Below, piece by piece: positions 34,624-42,435 of a stretch of DNA of 64,000 bases (position 1 is its first letter; each line of letters opens with the position of its first letter). Source of the stretch: Solitalea longa. GTDB taxonomy: Bacteria > Bacteroidota > Bacteroidia > Sphingobacteriales > Sphingobacteriaceae. The translations under genes were made by a program, and so were the position numbers. The notes under the pieces were generated by a model. It searched no databases, was not told where the DNA came from, and saw only the letters and a program-made list of their open reading frames with translations. The stretch lies in assembly GCF_002920915.1 (NCBI RefSeq), contig NZ_PQVF01000003.1, positions 1 through 64,000 of the forward strand. Direction: 5' to 3'.

Positions 34624-35979
34624 TTAGTTTAAAAGTGTTCTTAAATTTCCGTTTGATTTAATAAGTTCGATCTCAGCTATTTTGTAGTTCAATAAAGCCT
34701 GAGAGTAATTGTTTTGGGCTTCAGTTAACGAAACCTCAGCAGCCAGCAGGTCGGTTAAATCAGCCAAACCCAGGTTGTAATTATTTTGGCTCGATTTATA
34801 CACCTCTTCAGCTAAAGCCACATTTTCTTTTTGAGAAGCAATGGTATTCAGGCTGTTTTTAAGCTGAATTTTTGAATTCTCGTAAGCCATGTTTAGCGAC
34901 AGTTTGGTGTATTCTTTCGATTTATCGAGTTGTTTAATGCTTACATTCGTTTGATTTACTCTAGAACGACGGGCAAATCCATCAAAAATTGGAATACGAA
35001 CTCTTAGGCCTACAGATGACATATCGTACCATGTGGCTGATCCTCCTGATTTATACAAATCGAATTCATTGCTTAAACCATTGTATGAATAGTTGGCAAA
35101 CAGGGAAACCGTTGGATAATACTCCGAAATATTAGCCTTGCGCTGTAGTTGCAACAGCTCACCTTGTTTATCCAATAATTTAAACTCAGTACGGTTGTTA
35201 ATATTAAACTGATCAAGGGCCAAAGTAGCAGCCGACTGCCTTTCAATGGCTTTTAAATCAAGTTTTGGTAATGCAATTGTTTGCTCAATAGGCATTCCCA
35301 TAGCATATTTCAGCTGATTGGTTTGTAAAGTAATGGTATTGGTAAGTTCTATTCGTTGTGTATTCAGGTTGGTCAGATTTACCTTAATGCGATCGAGGTC
35401 AACCTTTTTTGCCAAACCGTTTTGGTATTGTGAAGTAGTAGTCTTTACCAATTGTTCTACTCGTTTAATATTTGCATCAATAACATCTATTTTTTGCTGA
35501 GCCACCAAAACAGTATAGTAAAGTTTAGAAACGCCTTGCAGCACTTCTTCTTCGCTCATAGCGGTACTCAGCTGATAATATTGCTCACTTTTTTTTGCCG
35601 CTTTTAAACCTGTAAATACCTGTTGGTTAAATAATTGTTGGTTCAATTCAACGCCTGCACTGGCATTGTAAGTAGTACCTGCTTCAACAGCCATTACCGA
35701 TCCCGGTCTGCCTACAAGTTCGCCAGGTAACACCATTTGTTGTTTGAGCACATTGTCGGTAAAGTTTGCATTTGCATTAATTTGCGGAAGTGCCTGTGCC
35801 CTTATTTCGTCCGTTTTATAACGTCCGCTTTCTTCATTCAATTTCGTTGAAGCCAGCCTTTGATTATTGGCTAATGCGTACTTTAAACAGTCTTTAAGGC
35901 TCAGTTCATTGTTTTGCGCTTCAGCCTTAAAGCCTAAAATGCTTAATGAAAGCAGTAAAATGCCGGTTATTCTTTTCAT
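34624..35979 (-). CDS. TolC-family outer-membrane efflux channel
   Basis: Protein of 451 residues with a signal peptide (cleavage about residue 21, KAEAQ) and two TolC repeats of long alpha-helical hairpins (LSLKDCLKYALANNQRL ... and YENSKIQLKNSLNTIASQKENVALAEEVYKSSQNNYNLGLADLTDLLAAE). It forms the outer-membrane exit tunnel of the efflux machine. Coded between the TetR gene at 35986 (6 bases) and the adaptor (7 bases). Function is clear from family; exported compound unknown. Confidence 0.93.
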   Translation of the reverse strand: MKRITGILLLSLSILGFKAEAQNNELSLKDCLKYALANNQRLASTKLNEESGRYKTDEIRAQALPQINANANFTDNVLKQQMVLPGELVGRPGSVMAVEAGTTYNASAGVELNQQLFNQQVFTGLKAAKKSEQYYQLSTAMSEEEVLQGVSKLYYTVLVAQQKIDVIDANIKRVEQLVKTTTSQYQNGLAKKVDLDRIKVNLTNLNTQRIELTNTITLQTNQLKYAMGMPIEQTIALPKLDLKAIERQSAATLALDQFNINNRTEFKLLDKQGELLQLQRKANISEYYPTVSLFANYSYNGLSNEFDLYKSGGSATWYDMSSVGLRVRIPIFDGFARRSRVNQTNVSIKQLDKSKEYTKLSLNMAYENSKIQLKNSLNTIASQKENVALAEEVYKSSQNNYNLGLADLTDLLAAEVSLTEAQNNYSQALLNYKIAEIELIKSNGNLRTLLN

Positions 35980-35985
35980 TATTTA

Positions 35986-36588
35986 TTATGCTTCTTTGAT
36001 ATAGTGTTCAATTAATTCTCTTCCTTCCAAGGTGGCAATACCAAGCATGAAATGTTCTGTATGGGCGAGTGCTACCTCTCTTAATTTTTTTTGCTGAAGA
36101 ACGCTGTTTTCCGGGTTGAACAATGCATCGATTTCAAGTAACCTCAGCTCTGTCATGATCTCAAGATTAATATCCTCTCTGAACCAGCCTTCTTTAATAC
36201 CACGTTCGATATTATCGCGTATGGTGTTCTTAAGGATATAGTTTTTGAAGAATGTAGCCTCTTTCCAGCATTCCGGATGGTATTTCTTTATATCGTAAGT
36301 GAAACTTGGATTGATGGCAAGAGCCAATTGTTCGATATATTTTAATGCGATGTAATTCTCCTCTACTGCATCATGGGCTTCAATTTTACATTTGTCTAAA
36401 GCGATTTGATAGTTCAGCAAAATCTGATTCATCAACAGATTTACTATTGACGATTTATCTTTGTATTGCTCATAAATGGTACGTTTAGAAACACCTGCCT
36501 TTGCCGAAATTTCGTCCATGCTAATGCTTTTTACTCCGTAAGCCGTAAAAAGCTTTTCTGCTGTTTGTATAATTTTGTCTTTTACCAT
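35986..36588 (-). CDS. TetR-family regulator within efflux operon (second)
   Basis: Repressor-like protein of 200 residues. The N-terminal HTH (IIQTAEKLFTAYGVKSISMDEISAKAGVSKRTIYEQYKDK) is typical TetR; the rest is the helical ligand-binding and dimer domain. It lies between a second TetR gene (2 bases away, 36591) and the tolC-type gene (6 bases). It is not close in sequence to its TetR neighbour: its helix reads SKRTIYEQYKDK, where the neighbour has SKALIYYYFPDK. Two unrelated TetR proteins in one efflux operon suggest two input signals. Ligand unknown. Confidence 0.88.
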   Translation of the reverse strand: MVKDKIIQTAEKLFTAYGVKSISMDEISAKAGVSKRTIYEQYKDKSSIVNLLMNQILLNYQIALDKCKIEAHDAVEENYIALKYIEQLALAINPSFTYDIKKYHPECWKEATFFKNYILKNTIRDNIERGIKEGWFREDINLEIMTELRLLEIDALFNPENSVLQQKKLREVALAHTEHFMLGIATLEGRELIEHYIKEA

Positions 36589-36590
36589 GT

Positions 36591-37217
36591 TTAGTGCTTG
36601 GTTGGAGTTTTATGTGCTTTAACAAAAAGTTCGGTCATTAAACGTGTTTTATGGTTGATCTCCTTTAAAAGGTCTTCGTCAATTATCGGAGTGCAGGCTC
36701 CCGGAGTTACATAGCTGAACCTAATTCCTTTCATCAAATCGATATACAAATCCGCCTGTTCCTCAGTGTTGGTGATTGATAATTCTCCGGTTTTATTGGC
36801 TTTCTCCAATAGTGTAGCAACAAATGCTTTCTCTCGTTTTATTGCTCTTGCCGCTACTTCATCAAGCGAATTTTTATTGCCTTCCAAAAAGTTTCTGTTC
36901 AAGCCCATGTTGAAAAAAAACTTCATGAAAAAATCGTGACGAACTGCGATAAGGTTGTAGAGTGCTTTTTCAACCGTTTTGGAATGATTGGCCTCACATT
37001 CAATTTCAAGGAAATAGTTATTCAGGATTTTTTCCAGAACGGCATTCAATAAACTCGCTTTATCGGGGAAATAGTAATAGATCAATGCCTTTGAAAGGCG
37101 TAAATCATCAGCTATTTCATTCATGGTTGTTTTAGAAGGGCCGAAGTGGGCAAAGCGTTTTAACGCCGCGTCTACAATCAGCTCTTGCTTGTCATCCTGT
37201 ATTTCAATTTGACTCAT
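36591..37217 (-). CDS. TetR-family regulator, first gene of efflux operon
   Basis: Protein of 208 residues with a TetR HTH (LKRFAHFGPSKTTMNEIADDLRLSKALIYYYFPDKAS) and a helical ligand domain. It is transcribed from the canonical promoter at 37247-37278, and two matched TGACT-N13-AGTCA sites (37226-37248 and 37313-37335) flank that promoter, one over the start of transcription. This is what an autorepressing operon head looks like. The HTH is about 70 percent identical by eye to that of the TetR at 37569-38171, so the two are paralogues from a local duplication. Ligand unknown. Confidence 0.9.
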   Translation of the reverse strand: MSQIEIQDDKQELIVDAALKRFAHFGPSKTTMNEIADDLRLSKALIYYYFPDKASLLNAVLEKILNNYFLEIECEANHSKTVEKALYNLIAVRHDFFMKFFFNMGLNRNFLEGNKNSLDEVAARAIKREKAFVATLLEKANKTGELSITNTEEQADLYIDLMKGIRFSYVTPGACTPIIDEDLLKEINHKTRLMTELFVKAHKTPTKH

Positions 37218-37225
37218 TTACTTTC

Positions 37226-37248
37226 TGACTTTTTGAAATTAATAGTCA
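37226..37248. promoter_or_regulatory. TetR operator 1 over the efflux transcription start
   Basis: TGACT (37226-37230), 13 bases, AGTCA (37244-37248). It overlaps the last two bases of the -7 element and covers the expected transcription start. Read on the minus strand it shares 18 of 23 positions with the site at 37313-37335, including TGACTATT and AAAAGTCA. Confidence 0.7.
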
Positions 37249-37278
37249 AATATACAGTTAGGAAACTTTCATTTCCAA
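37247..37278 (-). promoter_or_regulatory. canonical promoter of the TetR-TetR-TolC-MFP-RND operon
   Basis: On the minus strand TTTTTG (TTG at 37278-37276), 21-base spacer, TATATTTG (37254-37247), then the ATG at 37217. The spacer holds GGAAA-CTTTCA-TTTCC (37261-37276), and GGAAAC (37261-37266) pairs at longer range with GTTTCC (37283-37288), a further possible regulator site. Confidence 0.8.
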
Positions 37279-37312
37279 AAATGTTTCCATTTGTAACGAA
37301 GTATTTACTTAC

Positions 37313-37335
37313 TGACTATTTAGGTTGAAAAGTCA
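37313..37335. promoter_or_regulatory. TetR operator 2 upstream of the efflux promoter
   Basis: TGACT (37313-37317), 13 bases, AGTCA (37331-37335), opposite in orientation to operator 1 and 87 bases away centre to centre. The pair could support DNA looping across the promoter. Confidence 0.65.
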
Positions 37336-37339
37336 AGGT

Positions 37340-37567
37340 GGTGTTAGATTTTGGATTGAAGATTTTAGGATGATTTTAGATGTTAGAGTGGAGATTTTAG
37401 AAGTACAAAGTGAGAAGTACAAAGGGAGGTTAGATTTTGGATTGTGAATTTAGGAAGAAGTACAAAGTACAAATGGAAGTTAGATTTCGGATTTTAGGAG
37501 CTGCTTTAATCTAAAATCGTAATTCTAAAATTCTACTTCTAAACTTGTACTTTTAACTTCGTACTTC
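37340..37567. repeat. long imperfect inverted repeat of short words (AAGTACAAAG type)
   Basis: Left arm (about 37343-37500) is built from AGATTTTGGATT, AGATTTTAGA and GAAGTACAAAGT words; right arm (about 37507-37567) has the complements (AATCTAAAATCG, CTTGTACTTTTAAC, CTTCGTACTTCAC). It starts directly behind the TAG stop of the TetR gene at 37569 as read on the minus strand, so it would be that gene's 3' untranslated hairpin. No reading frame is present. Same words occur at 42436-42656. Confidence 0.8.
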
Positions 37568-37568
37568 A

Positions 37569-38171
37569 CTAGGCTTTTAATCCTCTGATGATCAAGTCGG
37601 AAAGGAGTTGTTGTTTTTCGAGAATGGTGTTAAACAGTTCGTCATCGGGTTGAGGCGAATTATTATATTCAAGTACTACGAAACGGATTCCTAGTAAGGC
37701 ATCAAAGATGAGGGCTTCGGTTTTCTCCGGGTCATCAATCTTAAACTCACCTGATTGGATTCCCTGAGCTAAAATATTTGTTAAAAACGATTTTTCCTTG
37801 GCTCTGATGGTTGAAAATGAGTTTTGTTTTTGAGCAAAACTCTCCTTGTTGAAACTCTTATTAAACTCCAAAAGGATGTAGTATTTTTTGATGAACTCGT
37901 GCCGTTTCCGTAAATAAATACTCAACGCCTCGGCACTGGAAGCTGATTGGTCAATTTCTTTCTTAATCTCAATGGCATGCACTTCAAACAACTGATTAAT
38001 AACCGTGGAGTACAGCGCATTTTTATCCGGAAAATAATAATATAACAACGCTTTCGACATCGAGAGATCATCGGCAATTTCATTCATCGTTGTTTTTGAC
38101 AACCCATAATGAGCAAAACGTTTTAAGGCAATTTCAATTATACGATCTCTTTTCTTGTCCTGGTTTTCCAT
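37569..38171 (-). CDS. TetR-family regulator, paralogue of the efflux TetR
   Basis: Protein of 200 residues with HTH ALKRFAHYGLSKTTMNEIADDLSMSKALLYYYFPDKNA, nearly the same as in the TetR at 36591-37217, and a divergent ligand domain. It stands alone: upstream lies a word repeat (38217-38340), downstream another (37340-37567). I see no TGACT-N13-AGTCA site before it, so if it shares the efflux operators it would act there rather than on itself. Its close HTH makes cross-regulation of the efflux promoter likely (inference). Confidence 0.88.
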   Translation of the reverse strand: MENQDKKRDRIIEIALKRFAHYGLSKTTMNEIADDLSMSKALLYYYFPDKNALYSTVINQLFEVHAIEIKKEIDQSASSAEALSIYLRKRHEFIKKYYILLEFNKSFNKESFAQKQNSFSTIRAKEKSFLTNILAQGIQSGEFKIDDPEKTEALIFDALLGIRFVVLEYNNSPQPDDELFNTILEKQQLLSDLIIRGLKA

Positions 38172-38216
38172 TAAAGCTTTTGTGTGTGTTTTTCAGGCTC
38201 GAAGATAAGTTTTAGA

Positions 38217-38340
38217 GATTCAAGAGACAAGAGCCAAGAGATAAGAATCAGGATACAAAAACCAAGAACTATGAGTATAGAATGGAGTTGCTGATATCGC
38301 ATTTAGTCTTATATCATGGTTCTTATATCTTAACTCTCTT
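38217..38340. repeat. imperfect inverted word repeat (CAAGAGCCAAGAGATAAGA type)
   Basis: The left arm (38217-38274) repeats AAGAG/AAGA words (CAAGAGACAAGAGCC, AAGAGATAAGAATCAGG); the right arm (38304-38340) carries complements (AGTCTTATATCATGGTTC, TTATATCTTAACTCTCTT). The right arm overlaps the last codons and the TAA stop of the thrC-like gene (38330-38332). Confidence 0.65.
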
Positions 38341-39451
38341 TAAGAATCTTCAATATTTTATCGGTTGATTTAAGTCCATGCCCGGTAAATAACGAAACTA
38401 CCAATTCTGCTGGCTGCTCAGTGAGGTATTTTCTGAGTCCTGCAATTGTGGCGGCAGAAGTTGGTTCAATATAATAACCCATTTTGCCGCAATACAGTAA
38501 TGAATCCTTTATTTCTTCTTCTGTTACTGAATAGAATTTCCCTTTAGTCTCCAGCACCATTTTTAATAATTGATTGCCTCTTACCGGGGTAGCAATAGCA
38601 ATTCCTTCGGCTAAAGTTTGTTTTGTTGGTACTTCATTGTAAGTATTCAAACTTTTATTAAATGCTTGCGAAAGGGGAGAGCAGGCCTCTGCTTGAACCG
38701 CTATAATTTTTGGAAGTTTATCAATAATTCCAGCTTTTAGTAAATCATTGAAGCCAATATAGCAGCCAATTAAAAGGGTGCCATTTCCTGCCGGAACTAC
38801 AACCGCATCAGGAGCCGTCCAGCCTAGTTGTTCGCAAACTTCGTAAGCAAAGGTTTTGGTTCCCTGGTAAAAGAATGGGTTATAGCAATGACTGGCATAA
38901 AAAGTGGATCCAGCGGCTTTTAAGGCGGCTGCAGCGGTGTCTTCCCTGCTACCGGGTACGCGTTCAATTTCGGTTCCATACATACGCATTTGAGCTATTT
39001 TGGCTTCAGCGGTATCGGCCGGAAGATAAATTCGACAATTAATATTTGCCTTAGCAGCATAAGCAGCTATAGCACATCCGGCATTGCCAGAGGAATCCTG
39101 AATTACTTTTTTGATACCTAGTTCTTTGACGAAGCTCATTAAGACGGTAGCACCCCGGTCTTTGTAGGAGCCTGTGCTGAAAAGTTGCTCTTGTTTAATG
39201 AAAGCTTGTTTACCGTCAAAATCAATGGGTATTAGAGGAGTGAATCCTTCTTCAAAACTGACAATTGAATTTTCGTTGGTAATGGGTAAAGCTTCCAGGT
39301 AACGCCATAAATTCGGTTTTCGATCCTTAATTTTTTCCAAATCAAACTTTGCTTCAAACTCCAGATCCAATAAATGGCCATCATTGCTACGCCAACGCGG
39401 AATGTTAACAGGATATTTTTTGCCGGTTACAGAACAGATAAATTGAAGCAT
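38330..39451 (-). CDS. thrC: threonine synthase-like PLP enzyme
   Basis: Cytoplasmic pyridoxal-phosphate enzyme of 373 residues. The PLP lysine is K97 in FSTGSYKDRGA; the phosphate loop is PAGNGTLLIG (about 219) and the SSGNAGCAIAAYA stretch (about 120) binds the cofactor ring. The N-terminal CSVTGKKYP region recalls the zinc-like lead of threonine synthases with just one Cys pair element. It should convert O-phosphohomoserine to threonine; threonine dehydratase-like members are close, so the substrate is probable rather than certain. It is the last gene of the 42404-to-38330 minus-strand series. Confidence 0.8.
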   Translation of the reverse strand: MLQFICSVTGKKYPVNIPRWRSNDGHLLDLEFEAKFDLEKIKDRKPNLWRYLEALPITNENSIVSFEEGFTPLIPIDFDGKQAFIKQEQLFSTGSYKDRGATVLMSFVKELGIKKVIQDSSGNAGCAIAAYAAKANINCRIYLPADTAEAKIAQMRMYGTEIERVPGSREDTAAAALKAAGSTFYASHCYNPFFYQGTKTFAYEVCEQLGWTAPDAVVVPAGNGTLLIGCYIGFNDLLKAGIIDKLPKIIAVQAEACSPLSQAFNKSLNTYNEVPTKQTLAEGIAIATPVRGNQLLKMVLETKGKFYSVTEEEIKDSLLYCGKMGYYIEPTSAATIAGLRKYLTEQPAELVVSLFTGHGLKSTDKILKILKES

Positions 39452-39470
39452 GGAATAAAGTTAGATTTTA

Positions 39471-39498
39471 GAATTACGAATTACGAATTACGAATTTT
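39471..39498. repeat. tandem 7-base repeat GAATTAC
   Basis: Three exact copies of GAATTAC (39471-39491) and a fourth altered one (GAATTTT), directly preceded by AGATTTTA. It lies between the stop of the hydrolase gene (39506) and the thrC-like ATG, 7 bases behind that stop. Confidence 0.8.
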
Positions 39499-39505
39499 TG
39501 TTTTA

Positions 39506-40150
39506 TCAATTAATTATAGTTGTTAAGATAGAAGAGACCTCAACAGCGCGATTATAAACCATAAAATGACCGCCATTTTTAATTGTAAACTCGGCGGTAA
39601 TCAATTTGTAAGGCAAAATTAAATCACTTGTTCCATGAATATGGATGATATCTTTTGATGGATTTTCATGCCGCCAGGTCAATACTTTATCAATGGCCCA
39701 ATGCATAAAATTAGTACTTGTATCGTTTAAAATATCTTTGAACAGTTGTTGCTCCTCCAATGATTGTAGACCAAATAATTTAAATGAAAACCAATTAGCT
39801 GATTTAAGTAATGGGCTAAGGATGAGTTTGTGTAATTTGAGTTTACCTGCAAACCTAAAATACCAAGGGAACTCAATTGTTGATTTTACACTTGAAATAA
39901 TGATAGCTTTTTGGGGTGAGACAACTTTTAATAATTCGGATAAGATAATTCCACCGAAAGACAAGCCAATCAAACAAAATGCCTTTGAAGTATCGATTTG
40001 TAAACTTAAACGCTTTACATAATCAGTAATTGGCTCTTTTGGGTAGGGCTCTATCCAGGTAATATGATGTATTTGGAAATTGGTTGGTAGTGATAATTTA
40101 TCAAATACCCGTTTGTCTGCGCCTAAGCCGCTTATAAAATAAACGTTCAT
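39506..40150 (-). CDS. alpha/beta hydrolase
   Basis: Protein of 214 residues starting VYFISGLGADKRVFDKLSL, typical of the alpha/beta-hydrolase fold. The nucleophile elbow is GLSFGGIILSE (Ser about residue 64); the acid and base would be the Asp of HIHGTSDLILPY and His of NGGHFMVY. Substrate unknown; probably an esterase or a thioesterase-like enzyme. Its ATG overlaps the stop of ridA by one base (TAATG), which implies translational coupling. Confidence 0.82.
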   Translation of the reverse strand: MNVYFISGLGADKRVFDKLSLPTNFQIHHITWIEPYPKEPITDYVKRLSLQIDTSKAFCLIGLSFGGIILSELLKVVSPQKAIIISSVKSTIEFPWYFRFAGKLKLHKLILSPLLKSANWFSFKLFGLQSLEEQQLFKDILNDTSTNFMHWAIDKVLTWRHENPSKDIIHIHGTSDLILPYKLITAEFTIKNGGHFMVYNRAVEVSSILTTIIN

Positions 40151-40515
40151 TAAATCGCTGCAATAGCCTCAATTTCTACCTTATAACCATAATGAAGTGC
40201 CGGAACCGGCACAATGCTGCGGGCTGGTTTATTATTTGGTCCGAAGAATTCGGCATAGGCGGCATTTACCGCGGGCCAATCATTTACATCAGCAATATAA
40301 ACGGTAGTTTTTACAATCTTTTCTATCGAACTTCCTCCCGCTTCAGCAATGGCTATAACTCGTTGTAAAGCAATTTTCACCTGTTCTTCTAACGAAGTTT
40401 CGGCAGGAAAGCCGGTTGGTAATTGTCCGGATATAAAAATAAATTGATGAGCAGCCATTCCCTGGTTGTAATGTCCGGCAGGACTGGGTACTTCGGTAGA
40501 AAAAACTGGAGTCAT
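40150..40515 (-). CDS. ridA: RidA-family enamine/imine deaminase
   Basis: Trimeric-fold protein of 121 residues. The family pattern is full: PSPAGHYNQGMAAHQFIFISGQLP, then VIAIAEAGGSSIEKIVKTTVYIADVNDWPAVNAAYAEFF, and the active-site arginine in PARSIVPVPALHYG, followed by VEIEAIA. RidA hydrolyses reactive 2-aminoacrylate formed by threonine/serine dehydratase-type PLP enzymes. The thrC-like PLP enzyme lies in the same operon, a sensible pairing. Overlaps the next gene's start by one base. Confidence 0.92.
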   Translation of the reverse strand: MTPVFSTEVPSPAGHYNQGMAAHQFIFISGQLPTGFPAETSLEEQVKIALQRVIAIAEAGGSSIEKIVKTTVYIADVNDWPAVNAAYAEFFGPNNKPARSIVPVPALHYGYKVEIEAIAAI

Positions 40516-40541
40516 AAGATAGCTGGTTTTATATGGGTATT

Positions 40542-41003
40542 TTATAAGAACCTCATTGCTTCTTGAGGCACAAAAGGACTAACGTCGCCATTGTTTTTCA
40601 AAATATCACGCACAATGGTTGAACTAATGGCCGAATATTCAGGCTTGCTTAAAATGAATATGGTTTCTATTTCGGGTTTCATGGCTGCATTAATTTGTGC
40701 AATAGCACGCTCATACTCAAAGTCGGCAACCGAACGTATGCCTCTGATCATGTATTGTGCACCTAATTTTTCGCAGAAATCAACGGTTAAACCTTCATAG
40801 GTTTTAATTTCGATTTTAGGATCATAATTAAAAACGGCATGTACAAGTTCCTGACGTTTTTCGGGGGATAAAAATGAAGGTTTCGAACTGTTTAAACCTA
40901 TGCCAATAACCACCTTGTCGAACAAAGGCATGGCGCGTTTAACAATGTCCAGATGTGCAATGGTAATCGGGTCAAACGAGCCTGGAAATAAAGCTATTTT
41001 CAT
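40542..41003 (-). CDS. coaD: phosphopantetheine adenylyltransferase
   Basis: Enzyme of 153 residues making dephospho-CoA from 4'-phosphopantetheine and ATP. The nucleotidyltransferase motif is FPGSFDPITIAHLDIV (TxxH, His about residue 18); ISSTIVRDILKNNGDVSPFVP gives the C-terminal ATP site. Length is usual. It lies 26 bases before ridA and 19 bases behind rsmD on the minus strand; rsmD-coaD is a widely conserved pair. Confidence 0.95.
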   Translation of the reverse strand: MKIALFPGSFDPITIAHLDIVKRAMPLFDKVVIGIGLNSSKPSFLSPEKRQELVHAVFNYDPKIEIKTYEGLTVDFCEKLGAQYMIRGIRSVADFEYERAIAQINAAMKPEIETIFILSKPEYSAISSTIVRDILKNNGDVSPFVPQEAMRFL

Positions 41004-41022
41004 GATATTCTTCGAAGATTAT

Positions 41023-41574
41023 TTATTCTTTAATCGGTTCTGTAACCTCAAAAAAACTAAAAGTTGATTGCCCGTATTTTCTTGCCCATGAAAAATTAGG
41101 CTGATTTTCTAAGTTTACCTGCGAAGCGTGCTCAATTACCAAAAGTCCATCCGTTTTTAATAGATTTCTTTCAAAGACTTTTTCGGCTATTCGTTCAGGG
41201 TTGGGCATATCGTAAGGCGGATCGGCAAAAATCAAATCGTATTGAACATTTTCTAAATCTAAATATTTAAATACATCCGCTTTATAGGTTTTTATAGCTG
41301 TAAGTTGATGCTGGGCAGCGGTGCGTTTAATGTATTCAACACAACCGGGGAATTTATCAACTGAAGTGACTGCCGGGCATCCTCTCGAAGCCAATTCAAA
41401 CGAAATATTTCCGGTGCCGGCAAAAAGATCGAGCGCGCTTATTTCATCAAAATTAAAGCGATTAAAAAGGATATTGAAAAGCGATTCTTTTGAAATATCG
41501 GTTGTAGGGCGAACAGGAAGATTTTTGGGAGCCTGCAACCGTATACTCTTTAACTTTCCGCCAATTATGCGCAT
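41023..41574 (-). CDS. rsmD: 16S rRNA (guanine966-N2)-methyltransferase
   Basis: SAM-dependent rRNA methyltransferase of 183 residues. Motifs: RIIGGKLKSIRLQAP at the start, SAM site LDLFAGTGNISFELASRG (about residue 53), catalytic DPPYDMP (about 117). The start overlaps the end of the DUF3822 gene by 10 bases, so the two are coupled. The coaD gene follows 19 bases later. Confidence 0.94.
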   Translation of the reverse strand: MRIIGGKLKSIRLQAPKNLPVRPTTDISKESLFNILFNRFNFDEISALDLFAGTGNISFELASRGCPAVTSVDKFPGCVEYIKRTAAQHQLTAIKTYKADVFKYLDLENVQYDLIFADPPYDMPNPERIAEKVFERNLLKTDGLLVIEHASQVNLENQPNFSWARKYGQSTFSFFEVTEPIKE

Positions 41575-42404
41575 AATTCAATATTAAGCAATGAATAAAA
41601 ACGATGTTGCGGAATTTGCGTCATCACTTTGCTGAAAAATAGTTCTTTTGAAAGTTCGCCAAAGCTGATGCGACGAAAATGTTCATGTATCAGTCTATAA
41701 CTGTCATCGCCCGGCCTGATGGCTCCAAGCATAAATACATGTAAATCTTTAGGATCCAATCCCAACGTATTACAAACGTAAAGCGGGAAATAGATGAACT
41801 CTTCAGCCGACCTATACTCAAACCGATTATAAAGCTGCAATTTACCATTGTCGAAAACGGCCATTTGCAAGCAGTTTTTAACTACATGGATGTACAGCAA
41901 TTGTTTTTCGGTATGACTGCTTTGTCTGATCAATCCCTCAAGGAGTGGAGTCCCTTCAAAAAAGATCAAAGCCCCTTCAAAATATTTATGGATGATTTGC
42001 TCAATTTTCTCATTAAGCGTAAAGATCTGCGTGGCATTTAACGATGGAATATCATTGGTCATTACACGCCCTTCTTTTTTGCTGAAGTTTAACGAAACAT
42101 AATCGTTAAGATTTTTCTGCTCAAAGTATTCATTAGGTATAATGGTATGTTCATCTGAAGGAACGATAATCCTGAGTTTTGCATACGGAAGTTTTAATAA
42201 CTCATCAGCAGCAATCTCCTTATCATACGTAAAGGGGCTCAGGTTTTCATGGTTCGAAAGCACCACGTAACGCTGTGTCGCAGGGTCATAGATACAATAG
42301 TTTAAACCTGTTTCAGTAAACTTTATAGTAAGATGATACTTAGTTGTTTGCTTAATTTTAAACGATTTATCTATTATTTTAAATTGCTGAAGGTTCTGCT
42401 GCAT
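41565..42404 (-). CDS. DUF3822 family protein
   Basis: Protein of 279 residues from the ATG at 42404 (MQQNLQQFKIID); an upstream in-frame ATG at 42434 would add ten residues. It matches DUF3822, a Bacteroidota family usually coded directly ahead of rsmD and having an actin-like (ASKHA) fold by the pattern of strands (LTIKFTETGLNYCIYDP, LLYIHVVKNCLQMAVFDNGKLQLYN). It lacks signal peptide and membrane spans. Function unknown. It is the first gene of the series ending at the thrC-like gene; the word repeat 42436-42656 lies upstream. Confidence 0.82.
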   Translation of the reverse strand: MQQNLQQFKIIDKSFKIKQTTKYHLTIKFTETGLNYCIYDPATQRYVVLSNHENLSPFTYDKEIAADELLKLPYAKLRIIVPSDEHTIIPNEYFEQKNLNDYVSLNFSKKEGRVMTNDIPSLNATQIFTLNEKIEQIIHKYFEGALIFFEGTPLLEGLIRQSSHTEKQLLYIHVVKNCLQMAVFDNGKLQLYNRFEYRSAEEFIYFPLYVCNTLGLDPKDLHVFMLGAIRPGDDSYRLIHEHFRRISFGELSKELFFSKVMTQIPQHRFYSLLNIELCA

Positions 42405-42435
42405 ATTTTTAGGACAATTCCGACAAAAATACAAT

